The position numbers and the translations under genes are program-made. From Anisodus tanguticus (lineage: Eukaryota; Streptophyta; Magnoliopsida; Solanales; Solanaceae), in NCBI GenBank assembly GCA_034509755.1, contig CM067544.1, forward strand, positions 19,649,001 through 19,713,000: a DNA stretch of 64,000 bases. Direction: 5' to 3'. Positions 43,954-54,765 of this stretch are shown piece after piece (within the stretch, counting starts at the first letter, position 1; each line of letters opens with the position of its first letter). Below the pieces are notes generated by a model, which saw only the letters and a program-made list of their open reading frames with translations, did no database searches and was not told the origin of the DNA.

Positions 43954-46112
43954 TTAATACAACATAAATAATTTAATCAAATTAATGTCACCTTTAATAT
44001 CCGCCCAAATCCAGTTTTGAGCACACATTAATGCCTCCACCATTTTCGGAAGAAGTCGACTACAATAAGGATCAAGTACACGTCCACTAGTGCTAAATGC
44101 GGATTCCGATGGGATGGTAGAAACTGGAATGCTCAATATATCCCTTGCTATTTGTTGGAGAACGGGATAATTATTTCCATTTGTTTTCCACCAATTAAGA
44201 ATATCGAAATCATCCACAAGTGGTACAGTTTCAGCTTCCAAGTACTTCTCCAAATCAGATTTTAGTCCAACTTTACTATTGTCTTGTGACACAAATTGTG
44301 CAAACTCTTGCATGTACCCCATTCTCATTCTACTTGTAACATCAGTTGAAGACATATGGCTACTACTAACTGGATTATTACCATTTTTGTGCCTATACTC
44401 ATCCACTAATTTCTTTAGAAAATCATAAATCCTTTTTACCTCAACATCAACAACAAGAGTATCATAAATTTTAGCAAAGTAAAACTGAATGATAGCCATC
44501 TTGAACCTAGGATCAAGTATAGTTGCCACGCCCATAAGACCATTAACATCTAACCAATACTTATTGTATTTATCTAGCATTACCTCAACTATTTTTCCTA
44601 TATAAATGGTAGGTGAGGACAACCAGTTGGTTAATAAGATTCTAATATCACAAATTCTAGGGAAATAAATATTGGCAGTCGGATACGTCGAGGCAGAAAA
44701 TTGATGTGTAATATCATTAAACACTTTCAATAGTTCACATATTTTCACAACTTTATCCCAATCTTCACTAAGTGGTGGATTTTTGTACAAATTATCTCGC
44801 GCACTTAAAACAACAAACACCTCCTTAAACTTCATAGAAACTAGAAGCATGTCATACGTCAAATTCCATCGAGTTTTACAATCAAGTATAAGTGATTTTG
44901 AACAATCAGGAACAACTTGCTTAGCTACTTGTTCAAATTTTTGAGCTCTCTTATGTGATGAAGTCCAAAAGACAACACTTTCCCTAATTCTTTCAATACC
45001 CTCTTTGAAAACGGCACATAAGCCATCTTGAACAATCAAATTAAGTATGTGAGCACAACAACGCATATGAAGAAAACGCCAATGCAACATCAATGAACCA
45101 TAAGGAAACTCCAAACGCAATAAATTCATCATCGCATCATCTGTAGTGCAGTTATCAACCGTTATAGAAGACAATCTAAGATCAAGATTCCAAGATTGAA
45201 TGCATTATTTTAAAGACTCAACAAGCACCTCAGTTGTATGCGATGACGGGACATACAAGAACATATTAAATTGATATGAACATAATACTATTATTAAGAA
45301 TTTTGAAATAAAAACTTGCATAATCACATAATCATAGAAGACCACACCTATCAAATAATCACAACCAGTTACCACATTACAACTTGCATAATCAAACAAG
45401 AAAGAGTACATGATGATTCTACTTTGGAGTTTCCATGAATTATCAATGAAGTGTGCGGTGACACCCATGTATCCTTTTTTTTATAGTTTGCAGTCCACAT
45501 GTCGGTAGTCAAAGAAAACCTTCCTTTGACTTTCCTTAACAAAGCACTTATACTCTTTTTTTCGACATTGTGTCGTTGGAGAATGTCTTTTTTTGTTGTG
45601 TTGCGGCAGGGAACCTTGAAACCTGGTTGAAGAGTATTAGAGTACTTTCTAAAGCCATAATGCTCAACCATGCTTAGTGGGTATTCATGGAGAATAATCA
45701 TTTCTGCTAAGTCTTGTCTCGCATTATCTTGGCGGAACTCATACAGGGACAATGTCAGCATCTCATTCGTATCACAAGGGCTAGCAAGTGTACCAAACAT
45801 CCTTGTTTGTCGGATATCCATGCATTTCTTTTTTGAACATTTACTTGTATGCTCTTTCAAGTGACTTGTTCCAGCTCTCGGTCCTCCAGCAAGATGCTTC
45901 AAACAATGGTTGCACTCCGCTTTTATTTCTTCCCATACTCATTTCCTTGTAAAATTATCCCAAGCTTTTGATGTATGTCTACTGGTTCGGGGCAAAACAG
46001 AAGTATCTGCAGAATTAGTTTGCTCTTGGCTCTCTTCAATTTCTTTACCTTTTTCCACTGTATTCGTGGTACAACTTGCCGTAGAAGGATCTGCTGGTTT
46101 TGAGGAAGACAT
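43954..46112 (-). pseudogene. hAT 1 transposase (BED finger, RNase H-like core, hAT dimerisation), broken
   Basis: It would excise and reinsert the element. The minus strand starts MSSSKPADPSTASCTT at about 46112. The BED zinc finger follows (SKAWDNFTRK, stop, VWEEIKAECNHCLKHLAGG … HLKEHTSKC), then the core with TDMWTANYKKK and HFIDNSWKLQSRIIMYSF, and ITVDNCTTDDAMM with MRCCAHILNLIVQDGL (407-codon open frame from 45174). The C-terminal dimerisation block is VLQQIARDILSIPVSTIPSE plus SAFSTSGRVL. Breaks: TGA at 45939-45941, a frameshift at the A8 run near 45475-45482, a stop at about 45205, and a likely intron between about 45400 and 45260. The family's usual length is 650-700 residues. The protein is recent-looking but dead. 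Confidence 0.9.
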
Positions 46113-46196
46113 AGTAGTGGCATTACCCTTGCTTGGAATTCTTACCTATGAAATTACATATATACAGATTAGGACAACATTGAAAAATGTTAAATT

Positions 46197-46420
46197 TGTT
46201 TGAGGCAGAACAATAATCAGTAATCAGTCCATAGGATCAGTAATTAGTAATCAATCTATAAAATTGTAATCAGTAATCAATCCATAAATTTGTTTGAGGC
46301 AGAAAACTAATGAGTAATCAATAATCAATCCTATAGTTCATCAAACACTAATCATTAATCAATCCATAAATTTGTTTGAGGCAGAACACTAATCAGTAAT
46401 CAGTAATAGTAATGGTTGTG
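46197..46420. repeat. hAT 1 array B: 'aatcagtaatca' and 'ccataaatttgtttgaggcagaa'
   Basis: A 'taatcagtaatcaatccataaatttgtttgaggcaga' unit is repeated about four times with variation, just upstream of the transposase start. Confidence 0.75.
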
Positions 46421-46724
46421 TAATACATACTACTCCAGCCAACTTCAAATAGAGAAACAAAAGGGATGGATTTTCCCAGTGAGCATACAAAACACATAGT
46501 CCTATCTCTCGTTCAAACAACTTCAAAGATCAAGTATGACCAAAATGTTAATGCATTTTTACCATCAATAAATAGGAAAATATTATTAGTTTATCAAATG
46601 AGACCCAACACATATTTCTTGTTAATGGTCTGACTAGTTTATCATGCTTCGACAGTGAACAAAATATAAGGGAAAAGGTTTAATTTTTTTCGATAGACTG
46701 ACCTTTTTTGGGTGTAGCAAACTG

Positions 46725-47055
46725 AGGCGGAGCGAACTAATAGCCGATGGGTTTGGGTGCAGCGAACTAATAGCCTATAGGTTTGGGTGCAGCGAACTAA
46801 TGGCCGACGGGTTTGGGGGAAATAAGGGTTGGTCGATGGTCGACGGTCGATGGTCGACGGTCGATGGCCGATGGGTTTGGGGAAATAAGGCCGATGGTCG
46901 ATGGTCGATGGTCGAGGGCCGATGATGGGTTTTGGGGGAAATAAGGTCGATGGTCGATGGCCAATGTGTTTGGGGGAAATAAGGTCGATGGTCGTGGTCG
47001 ATAGTGATGGACTGTTGATCGATGGACGTCGGTCGATGATGGGTTTTGGGGCGTA
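46725..47055. repeat. hAT 1 array C: gtcgatg minisatellite
   Basis: Repeats of 'gccgatgggtttggg(g)gaaataagg' mixed with runs of 'gtcgatggtcgacg'. It lies between the gene and the right end, where hAT transposases usually bind subterminal motifs. Confidence 0.85.
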
Positions 47056-47397
47056 AGGGTTAATAGTTAAGGGTATCGGCGGATCGGTCAGTGTTACACT
47101 GCTGCTGAAGCTGAAGAGTGAAGACTGAAGTGCTGAATGCTGATATGAGAACCCTAGTAGTCTAATATTAATTAAGGGTATTGGGCTTATGGATGGGCTT
47201 ATGGATGGGCTTACGAAATACTAATATTATTGGGCTTATGAGGGGGGTAGGCGGGTATCAAGCGGGTATAACTGTAAAACCACCACCTACCCGCCTACCC
47301 GTGGCGGGTACATTTTCAATACCCATACCCGCCCCAACTGGGGCGGTGCGGTGCGGAATCCGCAAAATTATACCCACCTGCCATCCCTACTCCCTAA

Positions 47398-47440
47398 CTT
47401 CACTGAAATTACATTGAGAGTGTTATTATTGTTGGACCGA
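47398..47440 (+). mobile_element. RTE LINE 3' tail, right part (continues 42610-43011)
   Basis: 'acttcactgaaattacattgag' plus 'agtgttattattgttg' matches the '…cccacttgtgggattacactgggtatgttgttgttg' type terminus of these tails and directly completes the piece ending at 43011. Confidence 0.7.
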
Positions 47441-48110
47441 AGTTTTAAGAAGATTAAGTATTTTGTTCTTAATGATTTATTTTCATGACCACGCTTCACG
47501 GGGACCAGTTTCAAAGTTTCATTTAAATTTGCCAAGTAAAAGATGAATATTTTATATATACAACCTTAACCCTCCTTGTTTTAACAAAATGGTTAGAGTT
47601 AGACTGATACTAAAATACAGAAATTAGTTATATAGATTTAATTATTTATGTATAGTTATTCATTATTAATTATTCGATCTTCTAACATGCATACAATAAT
47701 AATATTGATTCCCTCATAACGTATACATGTATTAATTATGTTGATTTCTAAATTGCAAACCAAACATCGCATTAATTTTATACATAAATAACTTACCCCT
47801 TACCAGCTACCAAATATAGGTATTACTTATACATAATTTAATACATGAATAACTAGCCTCTTAACTATCTACCAAATGACCCCTAAAATTTTCATATTTG
47901 AAATTGACCAATTAAAAATACAACAAAAGTAAATTCTCATTTCTCGTAGGTATACCAAGTCCTTACCGTAACAGCATTAGTGTTATTTCATAGGGGTAGG
48001 GACGCCGTGTCAGAAGGAGTCACAATTCTGCCACAGAATACTAGGAGCTGCTAAGAGAAACCCCAAAATATATCCTATTTAACTCTATTTGCAGACCATC
48101 CTGGCTACGG
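47441..48110. other. AT-rich intergenic DNA, no gene
   Basis: Nothing identified. 47990-48110 is less AT-rich and has short open stretches on the minus strand but no motif I can name. Confidence 0.4.
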
Positions 48111-48139
48111 GAAAAAGCTAAGGTTGGCCAGTGGGCCGG

Positions 48140-48870
48140 GTCGGCTCAGTCCCAACCTTTTACAAACAAAAAAAATTGGTATCGAGACATGGTCTCGTCC
48201 CGGCCCGTCACAGGCCTGCCGGTCTCGACACGATTCCGGTCCCGCCCGAACCCCCCCCCCCCATTTGTAAAAATAACCGTTGCACCAACGACCATTTTAT
48301 ATTTTGGCCGTTGTGCAACAATCATTTTTGGCCTCCCCTAATTGAGCTTTTCTACACTTCGAGTGCTTGAATTTTAGCAAGAAATTGAAATGGGTATGGT
48401 TGAATTGAAGGGTTTTAGATAAAGGGTTGAAGTTTAAACGTAGATAATTTGAAGAGCGGAGGCAATTGAAATATGGGTTTCGTGAAGGCAATGGAGGGAG
48501 GAGCTTTAGAGTTATCATTTGGATGAATCAAATTTCTCATACGTTGGGAGTAACCATATTGGCAGTTAAGAATAGTATACCATTTGGAGGAAAGTTTCTC
48601 TTGCCTCTTTTTTTTTGTCCCGGCCCGGTCCCGCTCCGACATCGCCCCAATCCCGCCCCGAATTCGAGTAGTAAAAAAAAAAATCGGTATCGGGACTCGA
48701 ACCGGGATGGGACAATGTCTCATCCCGACCCGTCCCGGCCCAGTCACGCTAGTCCCGACCCGATCCTGATCCCGCTCCCGCTCGTAATCCCCCCTTTTGC
48801 AAAAATAACCGTTGCACCAACCACCATTTTACATTTTGATCGTTGTGCAACGGCCATTTTTGGCCTCCCC
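48140..48870. repeat. hAT 2 duplicated left subterminal block
   Basis: 48140-48346 and about 48605-48870 share 'tcggtatcg.gac', 'tctcgtcccgg/tctcatcccgacccgtcccgg' and 'taaccgttgcaccaac.accattttatattttg.ccgttgtgcaac', the last being an inverted repeat (gttgcac…gtgcaac). The ~260 bp between are unrelated AT-rich sequence. This is an internal duplication or a nested end of a sister element. Confidence 0.75.
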
Positions 48871-49270
48871 CCTCCCCCCTACCCCTTAATATTTATTTTT
48901 AACCCATAAGTTATTATATTTACACTTTAACCCAATTTTTCAACTATAAATAACTCATTTTCTCTTCATCTTTCTCACAAATCTTCCTACAATCTCTCTA
49001 ATCTCTCAATCTATCTCTCTACAAGTCTACATTGTTCACTAAATATTCAATTCTATTTATTCATTTGGGAATTGGGAGTGAAGTTGGCAACTAGCTTGAG
49101 GATCTTCCATCGAGCAAAGTTTCAATTTTCAACCTCTCGATTACACGTTGACGTTACGTCGGCGTTTGGTACATTCGTTCCTTCATTAAATTATTATTGT
49201 CTGGTTTATTTTATTTAGCGCACTTAATTTCGTTACTTTAATTATTTATTAGTATAATTATAAATTTATA

Positions 49271-51702
49271 ATGGAAGGATTTAAACGTATGTTTACGGGT
49301 AGGGATCTTGCTTATTCTAGTAGGGGCAACAAGGGCAAGGGTCCTATTTCTAGACAGAATCTTATTCCTACACAGGATGATTTTGTTGACACTGAACATT
49401 TTCCTACAATACCATTAGATTTAGACGATGAGCTATTTTCTGGAACTCAATAAGACTTTAATTTAGACGATGATCTAGATGATACACCCACTAATGTAGA
49501 TGACAACACACTCACTAGTGCACCTTCAACTGAAATGTCTCCTATTGCCCCTAGTATGAGACGAGGTCCAGCAAAACAAACATTAAAATCAGATGCATGG
49601 ACATTTTTTGATAGGGACGTAGAGAATCAAGTAGCTAGATGTAAAATTTGTAAAGATGTTTTAAAATTTAAAACTAAAAAAAGGTCAAGGTGGGACGGGG
49701 GGGTTTAATGAGACACGTATCAAGGTCTCATCCTGCTAGGTATTCCCAATACGTGGCTTCAAAACCGGGTGCGCAAACGTCCGCTCCATCGGGACAAGGT
49801 TCACATACTGTCCCGGAACAAGTACAAGGTCAAATTAACCCTATGACTGGGGGAATTGTAGGCCCTAAATACAATAAACATAGAGATAGGGAAGAAATAG
49901 CAACATTAGTTGTTGTGGAGGGTTTGCCTTTTTCATTTCCTTCAACTCCCGATTTTATTCATTACATTAGAGATATGTATAATCCTGCTTTTAACGATTT
50001 TCCTAGATCAACTGTTGAGAGAGATATATTTAAATTCGCACATGAATATCAACAGTATTTACGTTATTCATTAGTTCATTTTAATGGCAAAGTGGCTATC
50101 ACTTCTGATATAGGTCGTAGTACTAACGACCATGATTATTTAACGGTAACTTATCATTGGATAGATTATAAATGGTCTATGCAAAAACATATCTTAGCGT
50201 ATAGATATATAGATAATAGGCACAATGATACTTTTATTACAGAAAATATTTATCAAGTGTGCGATTATTACGGAATAACTAATACAATTATGACTATTAC
50301 ATTAGATAACGCTTCTTCTAACAATTACGCTATTACAATTTTAAAATATAGTTTAACTCCATCTTTTTTCAGATCATTATCATATAAAATGTGTGTGCCA
50401 TTTATATAACTTAATTGTAAAGGATGGTCTATCACTTTTTGAAAACATTCTTAGTAAAATACAATTTGCTATAAACTTTATTTTTAAAAATAATAGAATA
50501 CAACGAAGAAAAGAATATAAAAAAACCTGTCACGATTGCCAACTACCTTATAGAAAAATTCCAGAAGAAGTACTCACTAGGTGAAATTCTTTATACGAGC
50601 AACTACTTGTTGCTTATGACTATAGAAAACCTATAACTTTATTTTTTAACTCTCATAATCAAAATCCAGCTGATATGGTTGTAGATAGCGATTGGGGGAA
50701 AATTTCTGAATTTATTGTATTTTTAGAGAATTGTTTTCAAGCAACAAAAGAATTTTCCGGTATATATTATCCTACTATTTCAACTATGTTGTTTTATATA
50801 GCTCTAATATTTTTATTACTTAGTGAATATATGGAAAAATCAGCTTATAAGGCAGCTATTAAAAAAATGTTTATCAAAATAAAAAAATATTTTATTCTTA
50901 TTCCCACTATTTATATTATTGGTGTTGTATTAAATCCGACTATTAAAATAGACGGTGCTAAATCACTTATTGAAACTATTTACGATTGTATAGAAGTACT
51001 ACCACTTCCAAGTCTCAAAAATCCAAATCACCCACCACCTATTGAACAAACTAAAGAAGAAGTGTTGTCTAGCGTAGAAGACGACAAAAAAGTATATAGG
51101 TTTTACCAATAAGAAAGTGCTAGTAACCTACCGTCTTTCATACCATCTTCTTCTTCTTCAACACAACCTCACAAAAGATATGTTGTTTCTGCGGCTAGTA
51201 TTGAAAGCCTCGGAAATAGAATGTGCGGCCGTACCACTACTAACCAAATTAGCGAGTTTGATATTTTTGTTTTGCAGGGTTCTGTACCGTATCAAGCAGT
51301 TCTCAATGAAGAAGGACGTGAAGACTTGCTGAAATATTAGAGGGGGAATGAGAAGACCTTTCCGACACTTTCAATGATTGCCCAAGATGTTTGAACATTC
51401 AAGCGCCATCAACGGCGTCTGAAAGCGCTTTTTCTGCCGGCAGATATCAAATAGGAGAGCACAGACACTCATTAGCCGGAGACAGTTTGGAGATTGTAGT
51501 ATTATTCAGAGATTGGATACGAGCGGAGCGGAGAAGGTGCGATCAACCGGAGATCAACGAAGAAGAAGACGAAAACTACAAAAAAATCTTATCCAAAGGT
51601 GGTGGAAGCGATGTGGAGCAATTTGACCAACAAATATCAATTCCAACCGAAGAACCACAGGAAATTATCAAGAAACTAGAACAGATTTTTATCAGAATGT
51701 AA
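49271..51702 (+). pseudogene. hAT 2 transposase, broken
   Basis: It starts MEGFKRMFTGRDLAYSS. After an in-frame TAA at 49451 it continues as an acidic stretch, then the BED finger (SDAWTFFDRDVENQVARCKICKDV), a frameshift at the A-rich run near 49680 and the finger's His part (GGLMRHVSRSHPARYSQ). The core at 49690-50409 contains KVAITSDIGRS and ITLDNASSNNYAI, followed by further frame changes at about 50395, 50581 and 51110. The C-terminal dimerisation block at 51391-51702 is APSTASESAFSAGRYQIGEHR plus LEIVVLFRDWIRAERR. Typical hAT protein, related to RICESLEEPER-type proteins, and clearly inactive from at least four breaks. Confidence 0.9.
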
Positions 51703-52117
51703 TGTTTTTAATTGCAATTTTACTATGTAATTTGCAACTTTTGAACAACACCACAAAGTTGCAATTTTGACAATTGTATTTGTATTACAAAAAAAATCAT
51801 ATGTCTATTAAATAATATAAGAGGCACAAAAACAGCATTGGGATGTTTTTATTACACTATCTTGTCTTGTTTAATTATTGAGTTTTTATATATATATATG
51901 TTATTTTTTAAATTAAATGCAAAAAAAAAAAACCGCCTGGTATCCCGACCCGATTCCGACGGGATCGGGATCGGGGCGGGACTTCGGCAAATCCCGCCTA
52001 TCCCGGTCCCGCCTGACCCAACCCGACCCGATCCCGCCAAACCCGACGGTCCCGAGCCCGGCCCACTGGCCACCCTTAGAAAAAGCTAGTAAACTACTGC
52101 TGCCAGAAACAGTTGCA

Positions 52118-52310
52118 ACAACAATATACCCACTGAAATCCCACAACGTGGGGTCTGGGGAGGGTAGATTATACGCAGACATTACCTCCACCTTGGTAGG
52201 TAGATCGGTTGTTTTCGAAAGACCCTCGGCTCAAGACAAAGCATAAGCACAAGCAAAGCAAGACAAATGGTCAGACCCGAACAAGAAATTTAAAGCAGTA
52301 TGAAAATGCG
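52118..52310 (-). mobile_element. RTE LINE 3' tail with 13-bp target duplication
   Basis: 193 bp between two perfect copies of agaaacagttgca (52105-52117, 52311-52323). The minus strand reads 'gcattttcatactgctttaaatttcttg', 'tgagccgagggtctttcg', 'ctaccaaggtggaggtaatgtctgc' and 'ccagaccccacgttgtggga', ending 'tatattgttg'. It is the same family as 12210 and 18078. Confidence 0.9.
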
Positions 52311-52323
52311 AGAAACAGTTGCA

Positions 52324-52985
52324 TGAAGACTAAATCGACTAGGAGGATGATCAATATCTTTTCCTCTACGAACTTGATCCTCAATAGATTAACACGATAT
52401 CTGCAATGCACAATGAACAGGATTATAATATTTATATAGGCTCTTATTAGTTCAATAAAAAGAAACTACCTTTCTTTTAAAAAAATTTAAAAATAAGTAG
52501 ACATAACGGTTGCAATTCAATATCTCATTTTCAATCGAGAAACTTGTTGAGTCTTGGGACAACATGGGTAATTGTGTTCCTGGTAGGTGGTCTAAACAAG
52601 ATGTAAGCACTGGGAAAAAGGGGAATAGCTGAGGGGCACAGACCAAGGAGAAGTTAAAATTGCAGCATATATACAGGGGATAGGCAATAAAACCAGGAGT
52701 TCATAGATTCAATGTGCAAAGCAGGAGAGAGCCAGAAAGTATGGATTGCGATAAACATGGAGGTGAGAATAAGTAGAAATGTTTGCTGGTTACATTCCGT
52801 TCAATTCCATTGCTTAATTCTTTCCCTGCACTCCGGAAGAAAAAATCCTGAAAAACTGGCTACAATTAAGGGGAATGAATATATTCACCATTTTCAAGAA
52901 GAACACATAAAAATAGCAAATAAACTATGTTACTTGATCAATTGTCACTCTGACAACATGTAAAAGCCTATTTAGTTTTCTTACT
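52324..52985 (-). other. Probable 3' UTR and flank of the transporter remnant
   Basis: No coding frame. It lies downstream of the stop codon at 52986 on the minus strand and may be old 3' UTR. AT-rich, no repeats seen. Confidence 0.4.
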
Positions 52986-53167
52986 TTATTCTTGTGGAAG
53001 AAGGGCAATCTCAATTTCTTGAAGTGACTTTCTCTTTGTTTCCATCACATTCCTCTTTACAAATACCACGGCCATCACGCAGAAGGTGCCAAATATGGAG
53101 TATAATGTTGTGGCCACAGTTGGTCGAGCAAACTCAAGAACATCAGTCCAACAAAAAAGTTAAACAC
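52986..53167 (-). pseudogene. Last exon of a plastidic glucose transporter-like gene (frameshifted)
   Basis: After a splice acceptor TTCTTTAG the minus strand reads VFNFFVGLMFLSLLDQLWPQ. A one-base loss near 53105-53112 moves the frame to LYSIFGTFCVMAVVFVKRNV, then METKRKSLQEIEIALLPQE and TAA (52986-52988). This is the last membrane span and the PETKG-type signature of major facilitator sugar transporters; the ending EIEIALLPQ resembles the plastidic glucose transporter 2 group. The usual ETKG glycine is Arg here. Only this exon is in view, and a Copia LTR starts 112 bp upstream in what would be the intron. Either a dead remnant, or a sequencing error in a gene whose other exons lie past the inserted elements. 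Confidence 0.8.
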
Positions 53168-53278
53168 CTAAAGAAAGCACCACAGGCTGAAGGGTGTCAA
53201 AGGCTACGAAAAGTAAAAACTAGAGATGAAATAAATCGAATGTCAATTTTGTTTCCGAATGTCAGTGATAATGTTACC

Positions 53279-54107
53279 TGACACAAGTGACAACCCTTCG
53301 ATAAAACAGAAAACCTTCAAGAATAAAATGCAGCGGAAAAATAAAGAACACAAATGTTTATATTTTCATAAGTTATATGTTGATATAACTTATGATGGTC
53401 AATGACCAGAAGTATTGTATATATATTATATACAAAATTATAAATTCCTTTCTTTACAGATTTACAATATAAAATTGAAAGGAATTAAAAATTGAAGTCG
53501 CAAATGACTTCTGCCTGAAAAATCTAACTACATAGACATAGACAACCTCTCATTACAATCGCTCCATACAAATATAATCTAGAATCTAAACAACAATTGT
53601 AATGTTGGAAAGAATGTTGTCGACACACTCAAGCAACACTTGTGATCCAGATTTTTGGGTTGAAATCCCGAGAGCTCTCTTGGTATTTTTGCAGTCTAAT
53701 TCTGGATATCGATTCACTGTAGTAGTCTCTCTATTTATAGTAGAGGATCTTCCTTGAAATCCTCATCGATTGGTTGTGGAGGTTGAGGGAAATGTGGGCA
53801 GCTGGTATGTTTGTTGGAGAAGATCATGGAGTCAAAATCTCAACAACTTTGACTTGTTCTTCACTCGACTTCTTCCCCAAGCTTTGACTCTTTCTCCCAC
53901 GTTTTACATAGCTCCATTTCACCAAGCCTAGGTCGTTTTTACCCCACAGTAAAAATATTACTGCTTAACGTGAAGTAATGCAAAACTGTTATATACAAAT
54001 ATTGGTCTGAATGTTGTGACATTTGTCCCAACATTTTATGCATTCAACAACAGTACTTCAGAGGATATGTTGGGTCAAATGTCATAACACCAAACCCAAC
54101 ATTAACA
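53279..54107 (-). repeat. Copia-type 3' LTR (829 bp)
   Basis: Minus strand starts TGTTAATGTTGGGTTTGG at 54107, directly after a purine tract, and ends CACTTGTGTCA at 53279. A TATA-like TATAAATA occurs near 53730 ('cctctactataaatagagag'), followed by a leader. The 'aaaaagggggagattgtt' junction is typical of SIRE-like Copia elements (inference). The base group after the LTR is ggtaa; no partner is visible. Confidence 0.75.
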
Positions 54108-54122
54108 ATCTCCCCCTTTTTG
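54108..54122 (-). other. Polypurine tract of Copia element
   Basis: Minus-strand AAAAAGGGGGAGAT directly before TGTTAATG. A second, similar tract (AAGGGGGAGCAG) lies at about 54203-54214 on the same strand, as often seen in SIRE-like elements. Confidence 0.75.
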
Positions 54123-54403
54123 CCTTTCTTCACAAAACACATTATAAAATGTATAGACGACTTAGTGCTTTGTCACGGATGTTGTCCAACACTTGTGATT
54201 ACAGAACTGCTCCCCCTTAACATGTGATGGTATACAAGCAAACAAGTGTATGCCACTCTATAGGATTAGAAGAAGAAGAAAATTATAACCACATATATAC
54301 ACACATCATCCATTCTATGTACAACCGAAATAGAAATAAACCATTGTCAACAATTATCCACATCAATCCATCAAAAACATTTAACAAACAATTATAGCTA
54401 AGG

Positions 54404-54765
54404 TTAGCAACATCCTTCATCTTCCTCATTGCTCATACACAACAGTAGCAGCTTCAACATCCTCACTATCTTGTGCACTTTCAGTTTCTTCCCTCTGCTC
54501 CCCTTGCACATCATCTCCCCCTTTTTGTGAAAAAAGCAAAAACAGGAAATGGTCTCTAGCTTGAACCAAGGCATCTTTGGTTGTATCAACCTCAGAAATT
54601 TGTTGGTTGATTTTTGCAATTTGTTCCACAAGCCAATTTGTAGATAGTGTAGACTGCCTTGGACCAGTGTTGCCCAGAATGTTGGTTGCATTTCTGGCAA
54701 CATTTTCACTTTCAGCTTCCTTCTTCTAGGGTAAGTTGATGACTCTTTCCTTGATAGCTAAACAA
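54404..54765 (-). pseudogene. Fragment of a retroelement 3' ORF (possibly SIRE env-like)
   Basis: The minus strand has a coiled-coil-like, charged frame: LVEQIAKINQQISEVDTTKD, then ALVQARDHFLFLLFSQKGGD and a Glu-rich tail to a stop. It sits between the Athila gag-protease remnant and the Copia purine tract, where SIRE-type elements carry their extra 3' ORF. I name it by position and texture only. Confidence 0.4.

Larger units (their letters stand above)
43012..47389 (-). mobile_element. hAT transposon 1 (4,378 bp), TSD ctccctaa, TIR tagggatggca
   Basis: Perfect 8-bp target duplication ctccctaa at 43004-43011 and 47390-47397. Terminal inverted repeat tagggatggca at both ends, followed by GC-rich subterminal words (gcgggtgcgggtac; gcgggtatgggta). 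One minus-strand transposase gene lies inside. Three repeat arrays lie between the gene and the ends. The length, 8-bp duplication and BED/hAT protein all agree with the hAT superfamily. Confidence 0.95.
48119..52078 (+). mobile_element. hAT transposon 2 (3,960 bp), TSD gaaaaagc
   Basis: Perfect 8-bp target duplication gaaaaagc at 48111-48118 and 52079-52086. The left end taaggttggccagtgggccg and the inverted right end taagggtggccagtgggccg differ at one base in 20. Subterminal regions are rich in 'cccgacccg / gatcgggatcggg'. It carries a + strand transposase gene. Unlike hAT 1 it is a different TIR family. Confidence 0.95.

Noticed and set aside
43954..45174. 407-codon open frame as a possible host gene
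   Set aside because: It is the transposase of hAT 1, inside well-defined TIRs and 8-bp duplications; no sign of domestication such as loss of ends.
49690..50409. 239-codon open frame as an independent gene
   Set aside because: It is a middle fragment of the hAT 2 transposase, bounded by frameshifts.
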